This document shows positions 55,601 through 63,960 of a DNA stretch of 64,000 nt, one piece after another. The first letter of the stretch is position 1. Each line of letters begins with the position of its first letter. The notes below the pieces were generated by a model. It ran no database searches. It saw nothing but the letters and a program-made list of their open reading frames with translations, and was not told the DNA's origin. The stretch is from Bradyrhizobium barranii subsp. apii. GTDB lineage: Bacteria > Pseudomonadota > Alphaproteobacteria > Rhizobiales > Xanthobacteraceae. A program made the position numbers and the translations under genes. The stretch spans positions 62,001 to 126,000 of the forward strand of contig NZ_CP096257.1 of NCBI RefSeq assembly GCF_011516635.5. Direction: 5' to 3'.

Positions 55601-56615
55601 TCTGCTCGCGAGAATCGCCGTGCAGCTGACTCAGGAAAGGCGGAATTGGGACGCGATCGAGCGTGCCGGCGCGGACGTCGCGACGCGATATTGGAAGCGC
55701 ATGAATGCGTTCGCTTCCGATTCGATAGCCGACCCCGACTACGTCATCGAGAAGCTTCTCGCAGTCGATCGCGGCCGAACCGCGATGACATGGATCGCCG
55801 CCAATCCCAAGATGCCAGTACCGGCCTCCTTGGTCGCTTCCGTCCTGCGCCATCCATCCACGATCGACGGCGGTGACATCCAGGACGGCGACATGTTCCA
55901 GCACGAGGCCACGGAACTGTTCAAGCGGCTCGATGCCGACGCGTCGTTCCCTAGACTGGAAATAGCCGGTCTGGAATGGATCTACCACCGCCTGCTCGAG
56001 CATGGTCCGCGTCCCGCGAAGTGCCTGGACGAAGCGATCGCCGCGGACCCGAGCTTCTTCGTGCGTCTGCTGGCTCACGTGTATCCAGCGGAGGGAGAAG
56101 CGCAACCGCCCGAATTCTCGGAAGCCGAGCGCAAGATCGCCGAGCAGGCCTTCCACGTGCTGCAGGCTTGGTCGGCGGTGCCCGGTATCCGGGCCGACGG
56201 CGAGATCAACGCGGAGGCCCTCCGATCGTGGGTCGAGGAAGTCCTCCGACTGGCCCGGGAGGAACGACGTTCCGTGGTCGCCGAAAGCAAGATCGGCGCG
56301 ATCCTGTCGAAGGTGCCCAACAAGGATGGCGCCCCGTGGCCGCCCGAAGCGGTCCGACACATCATAGAGCACGCCAGCAGCAAGGAATTGGAGAACGGGT
56401 TCTTCATCGCCGAGCGGAACAAGCACGGGTCCTCCGTGCGCCGCACGACGGAGGGCGGCGGCATCGAGCGCGAGATCGCTTCCCGCTATCGTGCCTTTGC
56501 CAAAGCCGCCGGCATCGCGAACGTGAGGACCCGCGCCCTGCTCAACCTGCTCGCCGAGAGCTACGAGCGCGAAGCCGAAGAAGAAGACCGGTCGGCCGAG
56601 CGGCGGGATTGGTGA
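52626..56615 (+). CDS. XRE-HTH / nuclease-like / helical-repeat protein, possible defence gene
   Basis: A 1329-residue protein. Residues 10-70 resemble an XRE-type HTH (LSARALTAQSLKDVSVASGV, TLSDFEQG, ERAMAGFGVRF). Residues 90-260 resemble a restriction-endonuclease-type domain: LFAGWDGICS, GVSVWEVGTQ, EDYEKRSKG and TYVFVTPQRWPKKE, then VDGDDLVHWL; the GWDG acid and the WEVGT acid would be the metal ligands, with the following Lys less certain. Residues 310-440 could be a degenerate NTPase (no P-loop seen), and about 500-1300 are helical repeats. The frame is open back to 52254, but the ATG at 52626 begins at the HTH and follows AAAGG. Size and architecture resemble stand-alone anti-phage proteins; the function is inferred. 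Confidence 0.82.
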   Translation: MTKSPINRINLLSARALTAQSLKDVSVASGVNFWTLSDFEQGLLGSLGEHSQAVERAMAGFGVRFAPDGSVAVETAPAPPQLLAGDPFRWIEAQDLANWGSSRDGQERLPEMVGRLILATVGPAADFRFPAGDSVLFAGWDGICSIATGRGKVSDGVSVWEVGTQRTRIAEKANEDYEKRSKGPTTIDRKNTTYVFVTPQRWPKKETWRRQKIAEGIWKEISVVDGDDLVHWLDLCPGVSRWLSVRIGKRRNDLRDIGQVFGEWSLATDPPLSAELLLGDRDEQATQVRRWLKGPPDVLTMQAESSEEATAFLRAAIDPLPVLHRLFWESRLFVAESGEAARSCIGLSAKLAIVLTDADPGLAASLVKDGHHVFVALGSDTGGARGPSRLARPWKLTIRRALERMGVDQQKAQVSAGGCGRSLTVLRRLMTSSAKKPSWSAAPVSPSLVAAMLAGAWDGSHPVDREIMERLSGRNYADFVADLTAFAGFDGPLRRSGSAWKLASLRDTWFLLADQLTSHQVDLLVENFLNVFSADDPDFDATPESRWTVAAGPPKLASKLIRRGLAEALIALAVFPERANGVLDGKYRSHQAIRKLLEDADERRWWSLSDDFCLLAEACPEALLDALEQALRDDARPVMPLFRSDEGFLHRIEYLAELMWALEILAWSPEYLGRAALVLARLAELDPGGTFSNRPDATLRTIFLPLSPRTFASMAERMEVVDAVVSKFPTVGWKLLVALAPRVHPVIEPSAFPTWRDFSAEAAARGSSPSAGHREIGARMVAGAGTDLERWSNLFDHWNGFDDEWRKSAENALSAVIDAASDEQRVAFREMLRRLIGKHEQFSEAHWTLKADALAPLKTLYERLEPTDPIVRHGWLFGAPDYKFRSDRNWYELQKEAEEARHAAAEQILETSSPEAVIAMAKTVRNPRLLGDAVAAASVPDETKDDLLERALPDSGMEEFVRGMLSTLRVSRGEPWLLDRLEKGAERNEDPDLLARIAVQLTQERRNWDAIERAGADVATRYWKRMNAFASDSIADPDYVIEKLLAVDRGRTAMTWIAANPKMPVPASLVASVLRHPSTIDGGDIQDGDMFQHEATELFKRLDADASFPRLEIAGLEWIYHRLLEHGPRPAKCLDEAIAADPSFFVRLLAHVYPAEGEAQPPEFSEAERKIAEQAFHVLQAWSAVPGIRADGEINAEALRSWVEEVLRLAREERRSVVAESKIGAILSKVPNKDGAPWPPEAVRHIIEHASSKELENGFFIAERNKHGSSVRRTTEGGGIEREIASRYRAFAKAAGIANVRTRALLNLLAESYEREAEEEDRSAERRDW

Positions 56616-56746
56616 CGAGGGTCGATCGGAGCTCCGGTGCAGTAGTGATGCGCCACGCTTCCGTCGCATTGCAGACCGTCGATGCCTGTCCCACTAAGCT
56701 CAAAGATTCGCAATTCGGTGCACGGTGACGCCGGAGGGGACTCACG

Positions 56747-57379
56747 ATGGACGACGATATTCTTCGGAAAGCAGCCGGCGCCGCATTGCTGGACAATGAC
56801 CGCATCGCCCACACGGCTGCCGGCCTGCCAGATCCGTTCACGAATAACCTGAGGCGTGTAGCCGAGGGATTGGGCACCGACTCCTACGCGATGGCACTGG
56901 CCACGGCCGGCGTCTCCAGCGCGAGTCTCGCAGTCATCCGGGACGCTTTCGCCGGCAGCGACGTCGCGCGCATGACCGGGGTCTTGCGCGACGCCGCACT
57001 ACTCCCTGCCACCGATATGCTCCGCATCGCCGGTGACGAGCCCGGTCGACGACCGAAACTCAGCGCTTCTACAGTTCGTAACGAGGAGGCTCGGACCGCC
57101 TACGCCATGCGTGGATTAGAAACGCCAGCGCCGCCAAAAGACACAAGAAAAGGAATACCAAAAGGCCGTCCGTCCAATACAGGACATACTCGACCACGTG
57201 GTCCGTGGCCTTCTTGCCCTCCATGCGCTGGCCCATTGCGAAACAGGGTCCCTTCGGACAGCCAGCAGCGAACGCCTTCGATCGACTTCCGAAGAAGGAA
57301 TCGGAGATCGGTGTCGGAGAGTCCCAGAGGTGAATGCGGCTATCGACGTACCTGTTGCCGAAACACGCGAGCCCGGTGA
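56747..57379 (+). CDS. Hypothetical protein, probably 3' truncated
   Basis: The start is convincing: GGAGGGG seven bases before ATG. Residues 1-105 read like a helical protein (LRKAAGAALLDNDRIAHTAA, DSYAMALATAGVSSASLAVI). From about 57069 the frame runs antisense through the membrane-protein gene and becomes Arg/Pro-rich, which does not look like authentic coding. The original gene was therefore probably cut near 57060 and the real product ends differently. No family recognised. Confidence 0.4.
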   Translation: MDDDILRKAAGAALLDNDRIAHTAAGLPDPFTNNLRRVAEGLGTDSYAMALATAGVSSASLAVIRDAFAGSDVARMTGVLRDAALLPATDMLRIAGDEPGRRPKLSASTVRNEEARTAYAMRGLETPAPPKDTRKGIPKGRPSNTGHTRPRGPWPSCPPCAGPLRNRVPSDSQQRTPSIDFRRRNRRSVSESPRGECGYRRTCCRNTRAR

Positions 57380-57683
57380 GTACCGCCATTGCGAACACAA
57401 GCACCGTTCCCCAAGAAAAGAGCGGGCTTCGGTGAGTTTCATCCTCGAAGAGCGTGTTGGGAGGTGCCACGGTCGACGTTGCGGACTTGCGGGCCCCCAT
57501 GACGTAGAGAGCCAATACCGACGCGAGGATCGCTCCGACCGCGAAGCTCGCCGCAAGGCCGAGATAGCCGGCGGAAATCAGAACGCCACGATGAGTGCCG
57601 TTGTAAACGAAAAAGATTCCGGTGGCCGCAGCCGGTACGTAAGCCGCGCCCAACCAAGTCCAAAAGCGAGCCAACGGCAGCAT
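57069..57683 (-). CDS. Membrane protein of unknown function
   Basis: A 204-residue protein with four membrane segments: FWTWLGAAYVPAAATGIFFV, GYLGLAASFAVGAILASVLA, LFSWGTVLVFAMAVLTGLAC and LYWTDGLLVFLFLCLLAALA. The loop between the last two contains GSRSKAFAAGCPKGPCFAMG with two Cys, probably periplasmic. The ATG at 57683 with AAGGG upstream is preferred to the longer frame from 57794, whose extra N-terminus is hydrophilic. Possibly divergent from the Cys-rich gene at 57949. Confidence 0.7.
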   Translation of the reverse strand: MLPLARFWTWLGAAYVPAAATGIFFVYNGTHRGVLISAGYLGLAASFAVGAILASVLALYVMGARKSATSTVAPPNTLFEDETHRSPLFSWGTVLVFAMAVLTGLACFGNRYVDSRIHLWDSPTPISDSFFGSRSKAFAAGCPKGPCFAMGQRMEGKKATDHVVEYVLYWTDGLLVFLFLCLLAALAFLIHAWRRRSEPPRYEL

Positions 57684-57948
57684 GATGGTTACCCTTTTGG
57701 TAGAACAAAGCCCGTGAAAGCTTCGACTTAGGAGATCGCCTCCGTTGAGGCAATCGATTTTCCGCAGGCCCACGTCGTGACATCGTCTTGTCACATCTTC
57801 CCAAGCTCCTTCCGTGTGTCGGGTCGCGGCGCCTCGTCGAACGGCTCGTTCAACTGACGAAATCCGAATCTGACGTGGATGTTATTTGTGGCCGTGACAA
57901 CGTTAACGGGAACGACTTTACTTCTCGCGAACCGGGAGGAAGATTGCC

Positions 57949-60009
57949 ATGCGGTGGTTTTGGGTGTTGCTCACAATAGCTCTCGTCGGTGGCGGCCTCT
58001 ACTACTCATTGCGTGACGATCCTCTTCGATCCGAGCTAAACCGGCGCTTTCCACCGGTCGACGTGGAGCAGCAGAGACAAAAAGCCGTCGACTCCGCCTC
58101 GACGGCCGCGAGTATTCTGACGGCTCCCAACGTGGCCGCCGGGACCGATGTCGCGACGATCCAGGGGGTTTTGCAGAACGAACTGAGCAAACGGGGGGTC
58201 ACGAAACTCGCGCTCGCTGCCGAGCGGCAGCTCCTTCGCCTGACTGCTGACTTCGACATAGTGCTCAAACCGGAAGATATGCCTCCCGGACTCGACAAGG
58301 CGGATCTCCTCTCCAAACTGAAGCCCCAAGTCGCCGGTCGGATCGACGTGTTCCTCGGCGCCGCCGCCGACTTGACCTCGTCTGCGGAGCGCACGTTGCG
58401 CGTGAAGCTCTTACCGGTCGTGCGTGGTCTCGAGATCCAAAAACTCACGGTGGCCGGCCGCTACGATATGACCGAAGCCGGCGACCTCCTGGCGGCCGTC
58501 CTCAATCGCTATGCGGATAACCTCAGTGCAGCGATCGGCGGCGATCCGGTGCTGAACATCGAACTTCCGACCACTCTTCAGAAGGAGTTCGACGTGTCCG
58601 GACCGATCCACGTCGATCTCAAGGAAGCTCCGGACCTCAAATTGACGCTCGCGGCGCATTCCGTGAAAAGCCCATTCGGCCTGGCCGCCGCTGCTTGGCT
58701 GATCGATCAAGGCAAGATCGAAGCCGTCTTTCAGCTTGCGCCCCTCGGAGACTTGCCACCGAAACCGCCCGAGAAGGTCGGAACGTTCGACGAAGTCAAA
58801 ACCGTAATTCGGAACAGCACGAACGACGCGCTCGGCATCGCCGATCCCCCGCCCGGGATATGGCTCGCGATCGGCAAAGCCCTTATCGCGAAGAGTCTCG
58901 ACCACGCCTTCTCGGAAGCGCAGCCGTGTCTGACGGGTGAGGGGTCCATTCCGCGCGAGGAATTTTCGCAAAAGGTTCCGACGCCTGACGCTTCGTCGAT
59001 CGACTGCACGCCACGGAAGGATTGCACGCCTACGCGGCAATGCGACTTGCAGGAAGACACCAGAGACTGCCGACGGCCGCGCAACTGCACGCACAATCAC
59101 GACGAGCGGGAATGCAACAAGTGCATCGCCTCGGCGTTCGGGCATTGCATAACTCACGGCAACGACCCCTTCTGCGAGGCGGCCAAGGCCGCACAAAATG
59201 CCGCCTATGACACCGACTTCAACGCTTGCAACGCGCTCGGCCCTATCATGGATGCGGTGTGCGAGGCCGAAAAGGCGACGCAAAACGGCCTGTACTCGAC
59301 CGCAAAGTTGAAATGCGAGGCGGACAAGAAAGCCGAAAGCGTCGCTTGCGAGGCGGCCAAGACGTCGGAAAAATTCGCGTGCGAGGGAGAGAAGGGCGTC
59401 ATCGACGGACTTCACCGCACCGGCAACTTGGCAAACATCGACGGCAGCGTCGCCGGAAACGGCAATCTGAGGATATGTTTCAGAAATGTCCACGTCAGCG
59501 AGAACATGGACAAAGTCACTCTCGCGCTCGAAGCGGACGGGAAGGCCGATATCGATACCCATTTCAAGTTCGTGCCGCTCGACGTGGCCGGGCACGTTCT
59601 CTGTCCGTTGGAGTGGACGGCGGACAAGCGGATCACGGCCTCGATACCCCTGCAGTCCGTCGCGACCGCCATGTCTTTGGTGCGAAAGGACGCTTCGTCG
59701 GACCTTTCGTACGAGGGCAAACTCGACGGTCTGGCGCTCAAGTTGCATTTCCAGCCCAGCCCGCTGTCGCTGGTGCTGCAGAACGTGAACTTCGCGCTCG
59801 CCTGTCCTCCCGCTGCAGGACTTATCAACGGGCTGACCCGCGGCCTTGGCCCGCTGCTGCCGGAATTCCTCAAGGATTTCACCTACAAGACGAAACCGGT
59901 ATCGTTTTCATTTTCGCCGACCTTGCCGACCCAGACCGTCCTCGGCCAGAAAATAAAACCGGTCCTTTCCGAAAACTCCGCGGCGTTCGTCCTTACCGGC
60001 AACCCTTAG
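57949..60009 (+). CDS. Membrane-anchored Cys-rich protein of unknown function
   Basis: A 686-residue protein with one N-terminal membrane anchor (FWVLLTIALVGGGLYYSL) and a large periplasmic part. Residues 40-330 are mixed alpha/beta with repeated IELPTTLQKEF/VDLKEAPDLKLTL-type strands. Residues 340-500 are unusually Cys-rich, with a run of CxxxC and CxxxxC spacings (IDCTPRKDCTPTRQCDL, CEAAKAAQ, CEAEKATQ, CEADKKAE, CEAAKTSE) that look like a short helical repeat of CEAxK units, probably disulfide-linked. The last 180 residues are beta-rich. I know no family; an envelope structural role is a guess. Confidence 0.75.
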   Translation: MRWFWVLLTIALVGGGLYYSLRDDPLRSELNRRFPPVDVEQQRQKAVDSASTAASILTAPNVAAGTDVATIQGVLQNELSKRGVTKLALAAERQLLRLTADFDIVLKPEDMPPGLDKADLLSKLKPQVAGRIDVFLGAAADLTSSAERTLRVKLLPVVRGLEIQKLTVAGRYDMTEAGDLLAAVLNRYADNLSAAIGGDPVLNIELPTTLQKEFDVSGPIHVDLKEAPDLKLTLAAHSVKSPFGLAAAAWLIDQGKIEAVFQLAPLGDLPPKPPEKVGTFDEVKTVIRNSTNDALGIADPPPGIWLAIGKALIAKSLDHAFSEAQPCLTGEGSIPREEFSQKVPTPDASSIDCTPRKDCTPTRQCDLQEDTRDCRRPRNCTHNHDERECNKCIASAFGHCITHGNDPFCEAAKAAQNAAYDTDFNACNALGPIMDAVCEAEKATQNGLYSTAKLKCEADKKAESVACEAAKTSEKFACEGEKGVIDGLHRTGNLANIDGSVAGNGNLRICFRNVHVSENMDKVTLALEADGKADIDTHFKFVPLDVAGHVLCPLEWTADKRITASIPLQSVATAMSLVRKDASSDLSYEGKLDGLALKLHFQPSPLSLVLQNVNFALACPPAAGLINGLTRGLGPLLPEFLKDFTYKTKPVSFSFSPTLPTQTVLGQKIKPVLSENSAAFVLTGNP

Positions 60010-60024
60010 CCCGAGCCGTCGGGC

Positions 60025-60201
60025 TCAAACACTTCGCGCGGAATGTAACGCCGGAGTACCGCGGGCCCCTCTGCCGTCCCCGATCGCGATGCCGAGCGCC
60101 TCGGTCGAGAACTCGAGAATGCGCCTGACTTCGCTCAGGATGCGTCGCCATTCGGCGACCTCGATCCATCGCGTCTGCTTCCAATAGTGCGTGTATTCCA
60201 T
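60025..60201 (-). pseudogene. Short remnant of a small conserved gene
   Basis: A frame too short for routine calling: MEYTHYWKQTRWIEVAEWRR followed by ILSEVRRILEFSTEALGIAI, 58 residues, with GGAG before the ATG. MEYTHYW...EEW is the start of a small protein family widespread in bacteria, normally about 130-150 residues. The conserved part ends after GDGRG, so the gene is truncated, and its 3' end abuts the Cys-rich gene. Function unknown. Confidence 0.45.
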
Positions 60202-60445
60202 GTCATGCTCCAGAGGTTGGTTGAACCTCCGAGCGCTAACTTGTGTTGCTCGAGCTCGGCTACTCGTGCTCTGCTCAAGAGCTTGTGGATATGGTGGAAA
60301 ACGAAGGGCTAACGAACGATTTCGTTAGCGCAGGGCCATAGAACCGGGGAAAGTCGGGATTCGGAAAAACCAAGCCGCCGGCGGAAGCCTGAACTTGAGC
60401 CCGTCATCGCTTGGATTCGGGACCCGCCATACCCACATCGCGGCC

Positions 60446-61282
60446 ATGCTTCACGCTCCGACTCCGACCGCCCTGGCTCTGCCGGGTTGGATCGAACCTC
60501 ACGCCGGGCTGCTTCGGCAGCCACCCGGCGGTCAGCTGCTGTACAAGGTCATGAGCGTGGAGAATTGCGTCCGTTCCATCGAGGGCGGCTATCTGCATTT
60601 TAATCGCGTCGATTCCTACAAGGATTTCCCGGACGCCGACCGTCACGACGGCGAACAATTGCCGGGCGACCGCGCGGGCAACGCGGCCGCGACCTTCGCA
60701 AAGGCGCCGGGGTTCTCTGTTGCCCACTACTACGACCAGTCGCGATCGCGGACATACGCCTTCTGCGCCGCGCTCGAAGACACCGATCACGCCTGGACCT
60801 ACGGCGGCGGCACAGCGAGGGGCAACGTCGGCCTGGTGTTCGACTTCGACAAGCTCCGCGCCACCCTGAACCGCGCGTTGCTATCAGGCGGAGCCGCATT
60901 GGAATTCAATGGCGCCCGGTGCCGCCAGATCTTCGACCTGAACTATGGCATCGTCAACTACGTCGATTGGGAGAGCCATCGCGCCAACGAGTCCCGGTTG
61001 CCCAACCCGATCATGTACACCTACCTGAAGGATAGAGGACGGTTCGCCGAAGAGCGCGAACTGCGCATCTCGCTGTCCGCGCTCGGGATCGGCAAATTCG
61101 TCCTGGACGATCGTACCGAGATTGCCTTTCCGCAGCACTTGCACCTCGACTTCGATTTCAGGGCCGCTTTCGCCGATAACACGATCCGGGAGATCATCGC
61201 CGGCCCTCGTTGCGACGAGGATTTCCTGCGAACCGAGCTGCGCCGGCTCGGCGCCGACCTTGTGCCGCGTGACCCGCCGTGA
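60446..61282 (+). CDS. DUF2971-like protein
   Basis: A 278-residue protein. LLYKVMSVENCVRSIEGGYL, HFNRVDSYKDFPDADRHDGE, YAFCAALEDTDHAWTYGGG and the C-terminal IREIIAGPRCDEDFL fit DUF2971, a family often found near mobile or defence genes and of unknown activity. A TTG at 60395 is in frame; the ATG at 60446 is chosen because the conserved part begins soon after. The stop overlaps the start of the next gene (TGATG), so both are co-translated. Confidence 0.75.
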   Translation: MLHAPTPTALALPGWIEPHAGLLRQPPGGQLLYKVMSVENCVRSIEGGYLHFNRVDSYKDFPDADRHDGEQLPGDRAGNAAATFAKAPGFSVAHYYDQSRSRTYAFCAALEDTDHAWTYGGGTARGNVGLVFDFDKLRATLNRALLSGGAALEFNGARCRQIFDLNYGIVNYVDWESHRANESRLPNPIMYTYLKDRGRFAEERELRISLSALGIGKFVLDDRTEIAFPQHLHLDFDFRAAFADNTIREIIAGPRCDEDFLRTELRRLGADLVPRDPP

Positions 61283-62169
61283 TGAGCGCTCCGATCGACC
61301 ATCATTTCATCCCGGCGTTTTTCTTGGCGCAATGGGCTGACGGCAGCGGCAAACTGGTCGAATACACGATCAAGCATGACAAGGTTATCGCGAAACCCGT
61401 CGGGCCGCGGGCGACAGGGTACGAGCAGCACTTGTATTCGTTTCCGGAGTTGCCGCCCGATGCCGCGCATTTCCTCGAGGCCGTTTTCTTCAACTATGCG
61501 GATCGCGTTGCGGCGGATGCGCTGCGAAACCACCTGTCGGCGGCGCCGGCGCCGTGGACTACCGAATTGATCAGCGCCTGGTCGCGCTTCGTCATCGCAC
61601 TGCATTTGCGTCATCCCGACGCGATGCCGGAATTGCGTGCTGCTGCCAAATCCGTGTGGGATGGGGGCGGCGATGCCTATCAAACCCAGTATGAGGCGAT
61701 CAGAAAGCCCGAGGACCCGCCGACTTTCGACGAATATCTTGCGGCGCGCGATCCGTTGACCGCGATCAAGGTCAGCGTCAACATGATCGTGAAGGTGTTC
61801 GACAATGAGATTCTGGGCAAACACCTCAATAACATGACTTGGGGCGTGATCGACGTCGGTCACTCGCCGTACCGCTTCCTCCTATCGGACCGTGCTGCCG
61901 TGTTCGCCAATCTCAACAATGCCGACGGGGTGGCGTATTTGCCGATCGGCCCGACCAAGCTTTTCGTGGCCATCAACAGCCCCGACCGCCTGCAGCAGTT
62001 GCGCAAACTGCCGCCCCGCGACATCGTCCACAACTCCAACCGGTTTTTGGTCGGCCGCGCTCGCCGTTTCGTCTGGGCCCATGATCAATCGCAGAGCGCC
62101 TTCATTTCGAAGCATATGTCGCAGCGCATGGAGCCGACGCCGCTCTTCCCAAACATCGGACTGCCCTAA
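61282..62169 (+). CDS. DUF4238-like protein
   Basis: A 295-residue protein beginning with the DUF4238 hallmark DHHFIPAFFLAQWADGSG and continuing GYEQHLYSFPELPP. A later SPYRFLLSDRAAVF-LPIGPTKLF part is also typical. Its activity is unknown. A GTG three bases earlier is also possible. It is coupled to the DUF2971 gene through overlapping stop and start; the pair looks like one functional unit, possibly a two-gene defence or toxin module, but nothing here proves it. Confidence 0.78.
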   Translation: MSAPIDHHFIPAFFLAQWADGSGKLVEYTIKHDKVIAKPVGPRATGYEQHLYSFPELPPDAAHFLEAVFFNYADRVAADALRNHLSAAPAPWTTELISAWSRFVIALHLRHPDAMPELRAAAKSVWDGGGDAYQTQYEAIRKPEDPPTFDEYLAARDPLTAIKVSVNMIVKVFDNEILGKHLNNMTWGVIDVGHSPYRFLLSDRAAVFANLNNADGVAYLPIGPTKLFVAINSPDRLQQLRKLPPRDIVHNSNRFLVGRARRFVWAHDQSQSAFISKHMSQRMEPTPLFPNIGLP

Positions 62170-62318
62170 TCGACCTCTCCGAAGGTCCAATCGTCGAGTC
62201 GGATGAATTCGTGAAAGTTGCAGCGCGGGGCGGGACAAACCACGCTCGGCGACACATTCCCGTTGAGGTCGATACTGTGCCGCCGAAGTGTGAGGATATG
62301 CCCTGACGAACAAGCCAT
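62166..62318 (-). CDS. Small zinc-ribbon-like protein (50 residues)
   Basis: MACSSGHILTLRRHSIDLNG, NVSPSVVCPAPRCNFHEFIR, LDDWTFGEVD: the pattern C...GH, SVVCP...C.FHE suggests a single zinc site, and the sequence resembles short rhizobial proteins I have seen. AAGG lies five bases ahead of the ATG at 62318. The frame is open further upstream without a good start. It converges with the DUF4238 gene and overlaps its stop by four bases. Confidence 0.5.
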   Translation of the reverse strand: MACSSGHILTLRRHSIDLNGNVSPSVVCPAPRCNFHEFIRLDDWTFGEVD

Positions 62319-62521
62319 CGTCGCCTTGAAGCGAGTTCGTGTGGAGGCATGGCAGGGGCACCAGCGGCCACGGTTTGGGCGATCGATCCCGACGATTTCC
62401 CGTCTTATCAAAACACGACGTTTTCGTCGCCACCGGTTGCGGAGAATCGAGCGAACACTCTCGAGAGAGTGAGACCATCGATGCGGTACGACCAACATCT
62501 GAGTCAGGGCCCGCAAGATTG

Positions 62522-63448
62522 TCATCCTCCAAAGACCGCCGCTCTCCTATTCGACGCCACGCCCAGTGTTAGCACGGCTCGTGTCGTCGAGAAGCACTCG
62601 ATGCGAAACTCCCACCCCTCGCCGCGAGCGTCCGTGAGGACGTCGGTGACCTCGAATACGGGGCCCCTAGTTCGATTTGTGGCATGCGCCTTGACGAATG
62701 AGAACGCCATTTCCGGCTCGATGTTCGAGAAGCTGCTCTTGAAGGCAGGCGATCTGATGAAGTACCGCCACGCCATGGGACCGTCATGGGCGCCGATCTC
62801 AGGAAACCTGGGGTGCGAACTGACTACGCCGAACATAGCCTGTTCTGGATCGCGACTTTCGATCAACCGCCAGAACGTCGACACGATGGAATTGTCGTAG
62901 CGTTTGGCGAGCCTCTTGACCGTTTCGAAATTAGGCCTCAGGTCGCGAGCCTCAGTGGCGAAGCGATCGGTCATGAAGAGTAGGCGTCCCGCTCCATAGT
63001 TGGCCTCGGCCTCGATCGTGGCATGGCACGTTGGATCGAGGGTGACATTGTTGTCACCTAACAGGAAGTCTTTATGCCACCCGATGACGCTGTGGCTGAT
63101 CTCGTGGCTTTCGATCCAGCGGTGCTTCGGCTCGGGTACCGTTTCGTCCAAAAGGATACGCATGGATGCCGGCACCCAGAACGCCGTCAACTTGGACTTT
63201 GTGAGTGCCTCGCTGAGATACTTGCCGACGTCAGGTATCGTCTTTCTCGCGAACAGCCTGAAGCGATGCGAGAGCTCATCGAGAAGGCCGGGATCCGTGC
63301 TTTTGTAGTATCGAAGATCCAAGTTCAGAAGCTTCCGGACCTCCGCAAGGCGGATTGGCGGCTCGGGATTGCCGAGGTCGCGCAGAATGCGGTTGACCTG
63401 GGCGTCGATCTCCCGCCTCTCGTATTCTCCGACTTCGGCCTCGATCAT
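62522..63448 (-). CDS. ImmA/IrrE-type metallopeptidase
   Basis: A 308-residue protein with the zinc motif HEISH (His115, Glu116, His119) in KHRWIESHEISHSVIGWH and the downstream Glu-containing CHATIEAEANYGAGRLLF, as in DUF955/ImmA-IrrE proteases that cleave XRE-type repressors. The N-terminal 90 residues are helical and the C-terminal 90 are beta-rich (a ligand- or substrate-binding extension). It lies 11 bases after the XRE gene on the same strand and is likely to act on it, releasing repression after stress. Confidence 0.88.
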   Translation of the reverse strand: MIEAEVGEYERREIDAQVNRILRDLGNPEPPIRLAEVRKLLNLDLRYYKSTDPGLLDELSHRFRLFARKTIPDVGKYLSEALTKSKLTAFWVPASMRILLDETVPEPKHRWIESHEISHSVIGWHKDFLLGDNNVTLDPTCHATIEAEANYGAGRLLFMTDRFATEARDLRPNFETVKRLAKRYDNSIVSTFWRLIESRDPEQAMFGVVSSHPRFPEIGAHDGPMAWRYFIRSPAFKSSFSNIEPEMAFSFVKAHATNRTRGPVFEVTDVLTDARGEGWEFRIECFSTTRAVLTLGVASNRRAAVFGG

Positions 63449-63459
63449 CTTTTCATCCG

Positions 63460-63960
63460 CTACGCCGATTCATTCAGCATTCCGACGAACGCCTCCAGCA
63501 CTTCAAGTTGCTCTCGCGAAAGACTGGAAACATCATCCGAATGGGCAGCGAACTGGACCGCCTCGTTATACAATCTCCGATCGACGGCGATCGTCGCACC
63601 GGACATCTGCGAAAGATTGTTCAAAGATACACCGAAGAATTTCGAAAGATTATGGAGAAGGCGAGGTCGGGCCGTGTAACTCGGATTCGTCTCGACCTGT
63701 CGCAGTTCGTCTTCCAAGACGTCGGCACGCACGGCTACCTCGGGCAGCGTCAGGCCATCCCGCATTCGCAATTGGCGAACGAGCGTCCCTAACGCGATCC
63801 TCAATTGCACGGCGGCTCGCGGAGCTACGATGGATGATTTCCCGCGCGCCAGATCGTCCGCCACGATATTCCGTTCGAGCGCCCGTCCGGCGTCCGTCTC
63901 TATGTCCGGATCCGATTTGATCTTTTGTTCAAGCCATTCCGTTGAAAACAGGAGTTTCAT
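63460..63960 (-). CDS. XRE-family transcriptional regulator
   Basis: A 166-residue regulator with a helix-turn-helix at about 60-115 (LRMRDGLTLPEVAVRADVLE, DELRQVETNPSYTARPRLLH, NLSKFFGVSLNNLSQMSG). GGAGG lies eight bases before the ATG at 63960. It forms an operon with the ImmA/IrrE peptidase, the usual substrate relationship. Target genes are unknown; the promoter lies in the last 40 bases of the window or beyond. Confidence 0.88.
   Translation of the reverse strand: MKLLFSTEWLEQKIKSDPDIETDAGRALERNIVADDLARGKSSIVAPRAAVQLRIALGTLVRQLRMRDGLTLPEVAVRADVLEDELRQVETNPSYTARPRLLHNLSKFFGVSLNNLSQMSGATIAVDRRLYNEAVQFAAHSDDVSSLSREQLEVLEAFVGMLNESA

Noticed and set aside
55527..56669. 380-codon minus-strand frame
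   Set aside because: Antisense to the same large gene; no domain or start signal.
58411..59748. 445-codon minus-strand frame
   Set aside because: Antisense to the Cys-rich membrane-anchored gene, which has a signal anchor and coherent repeats.
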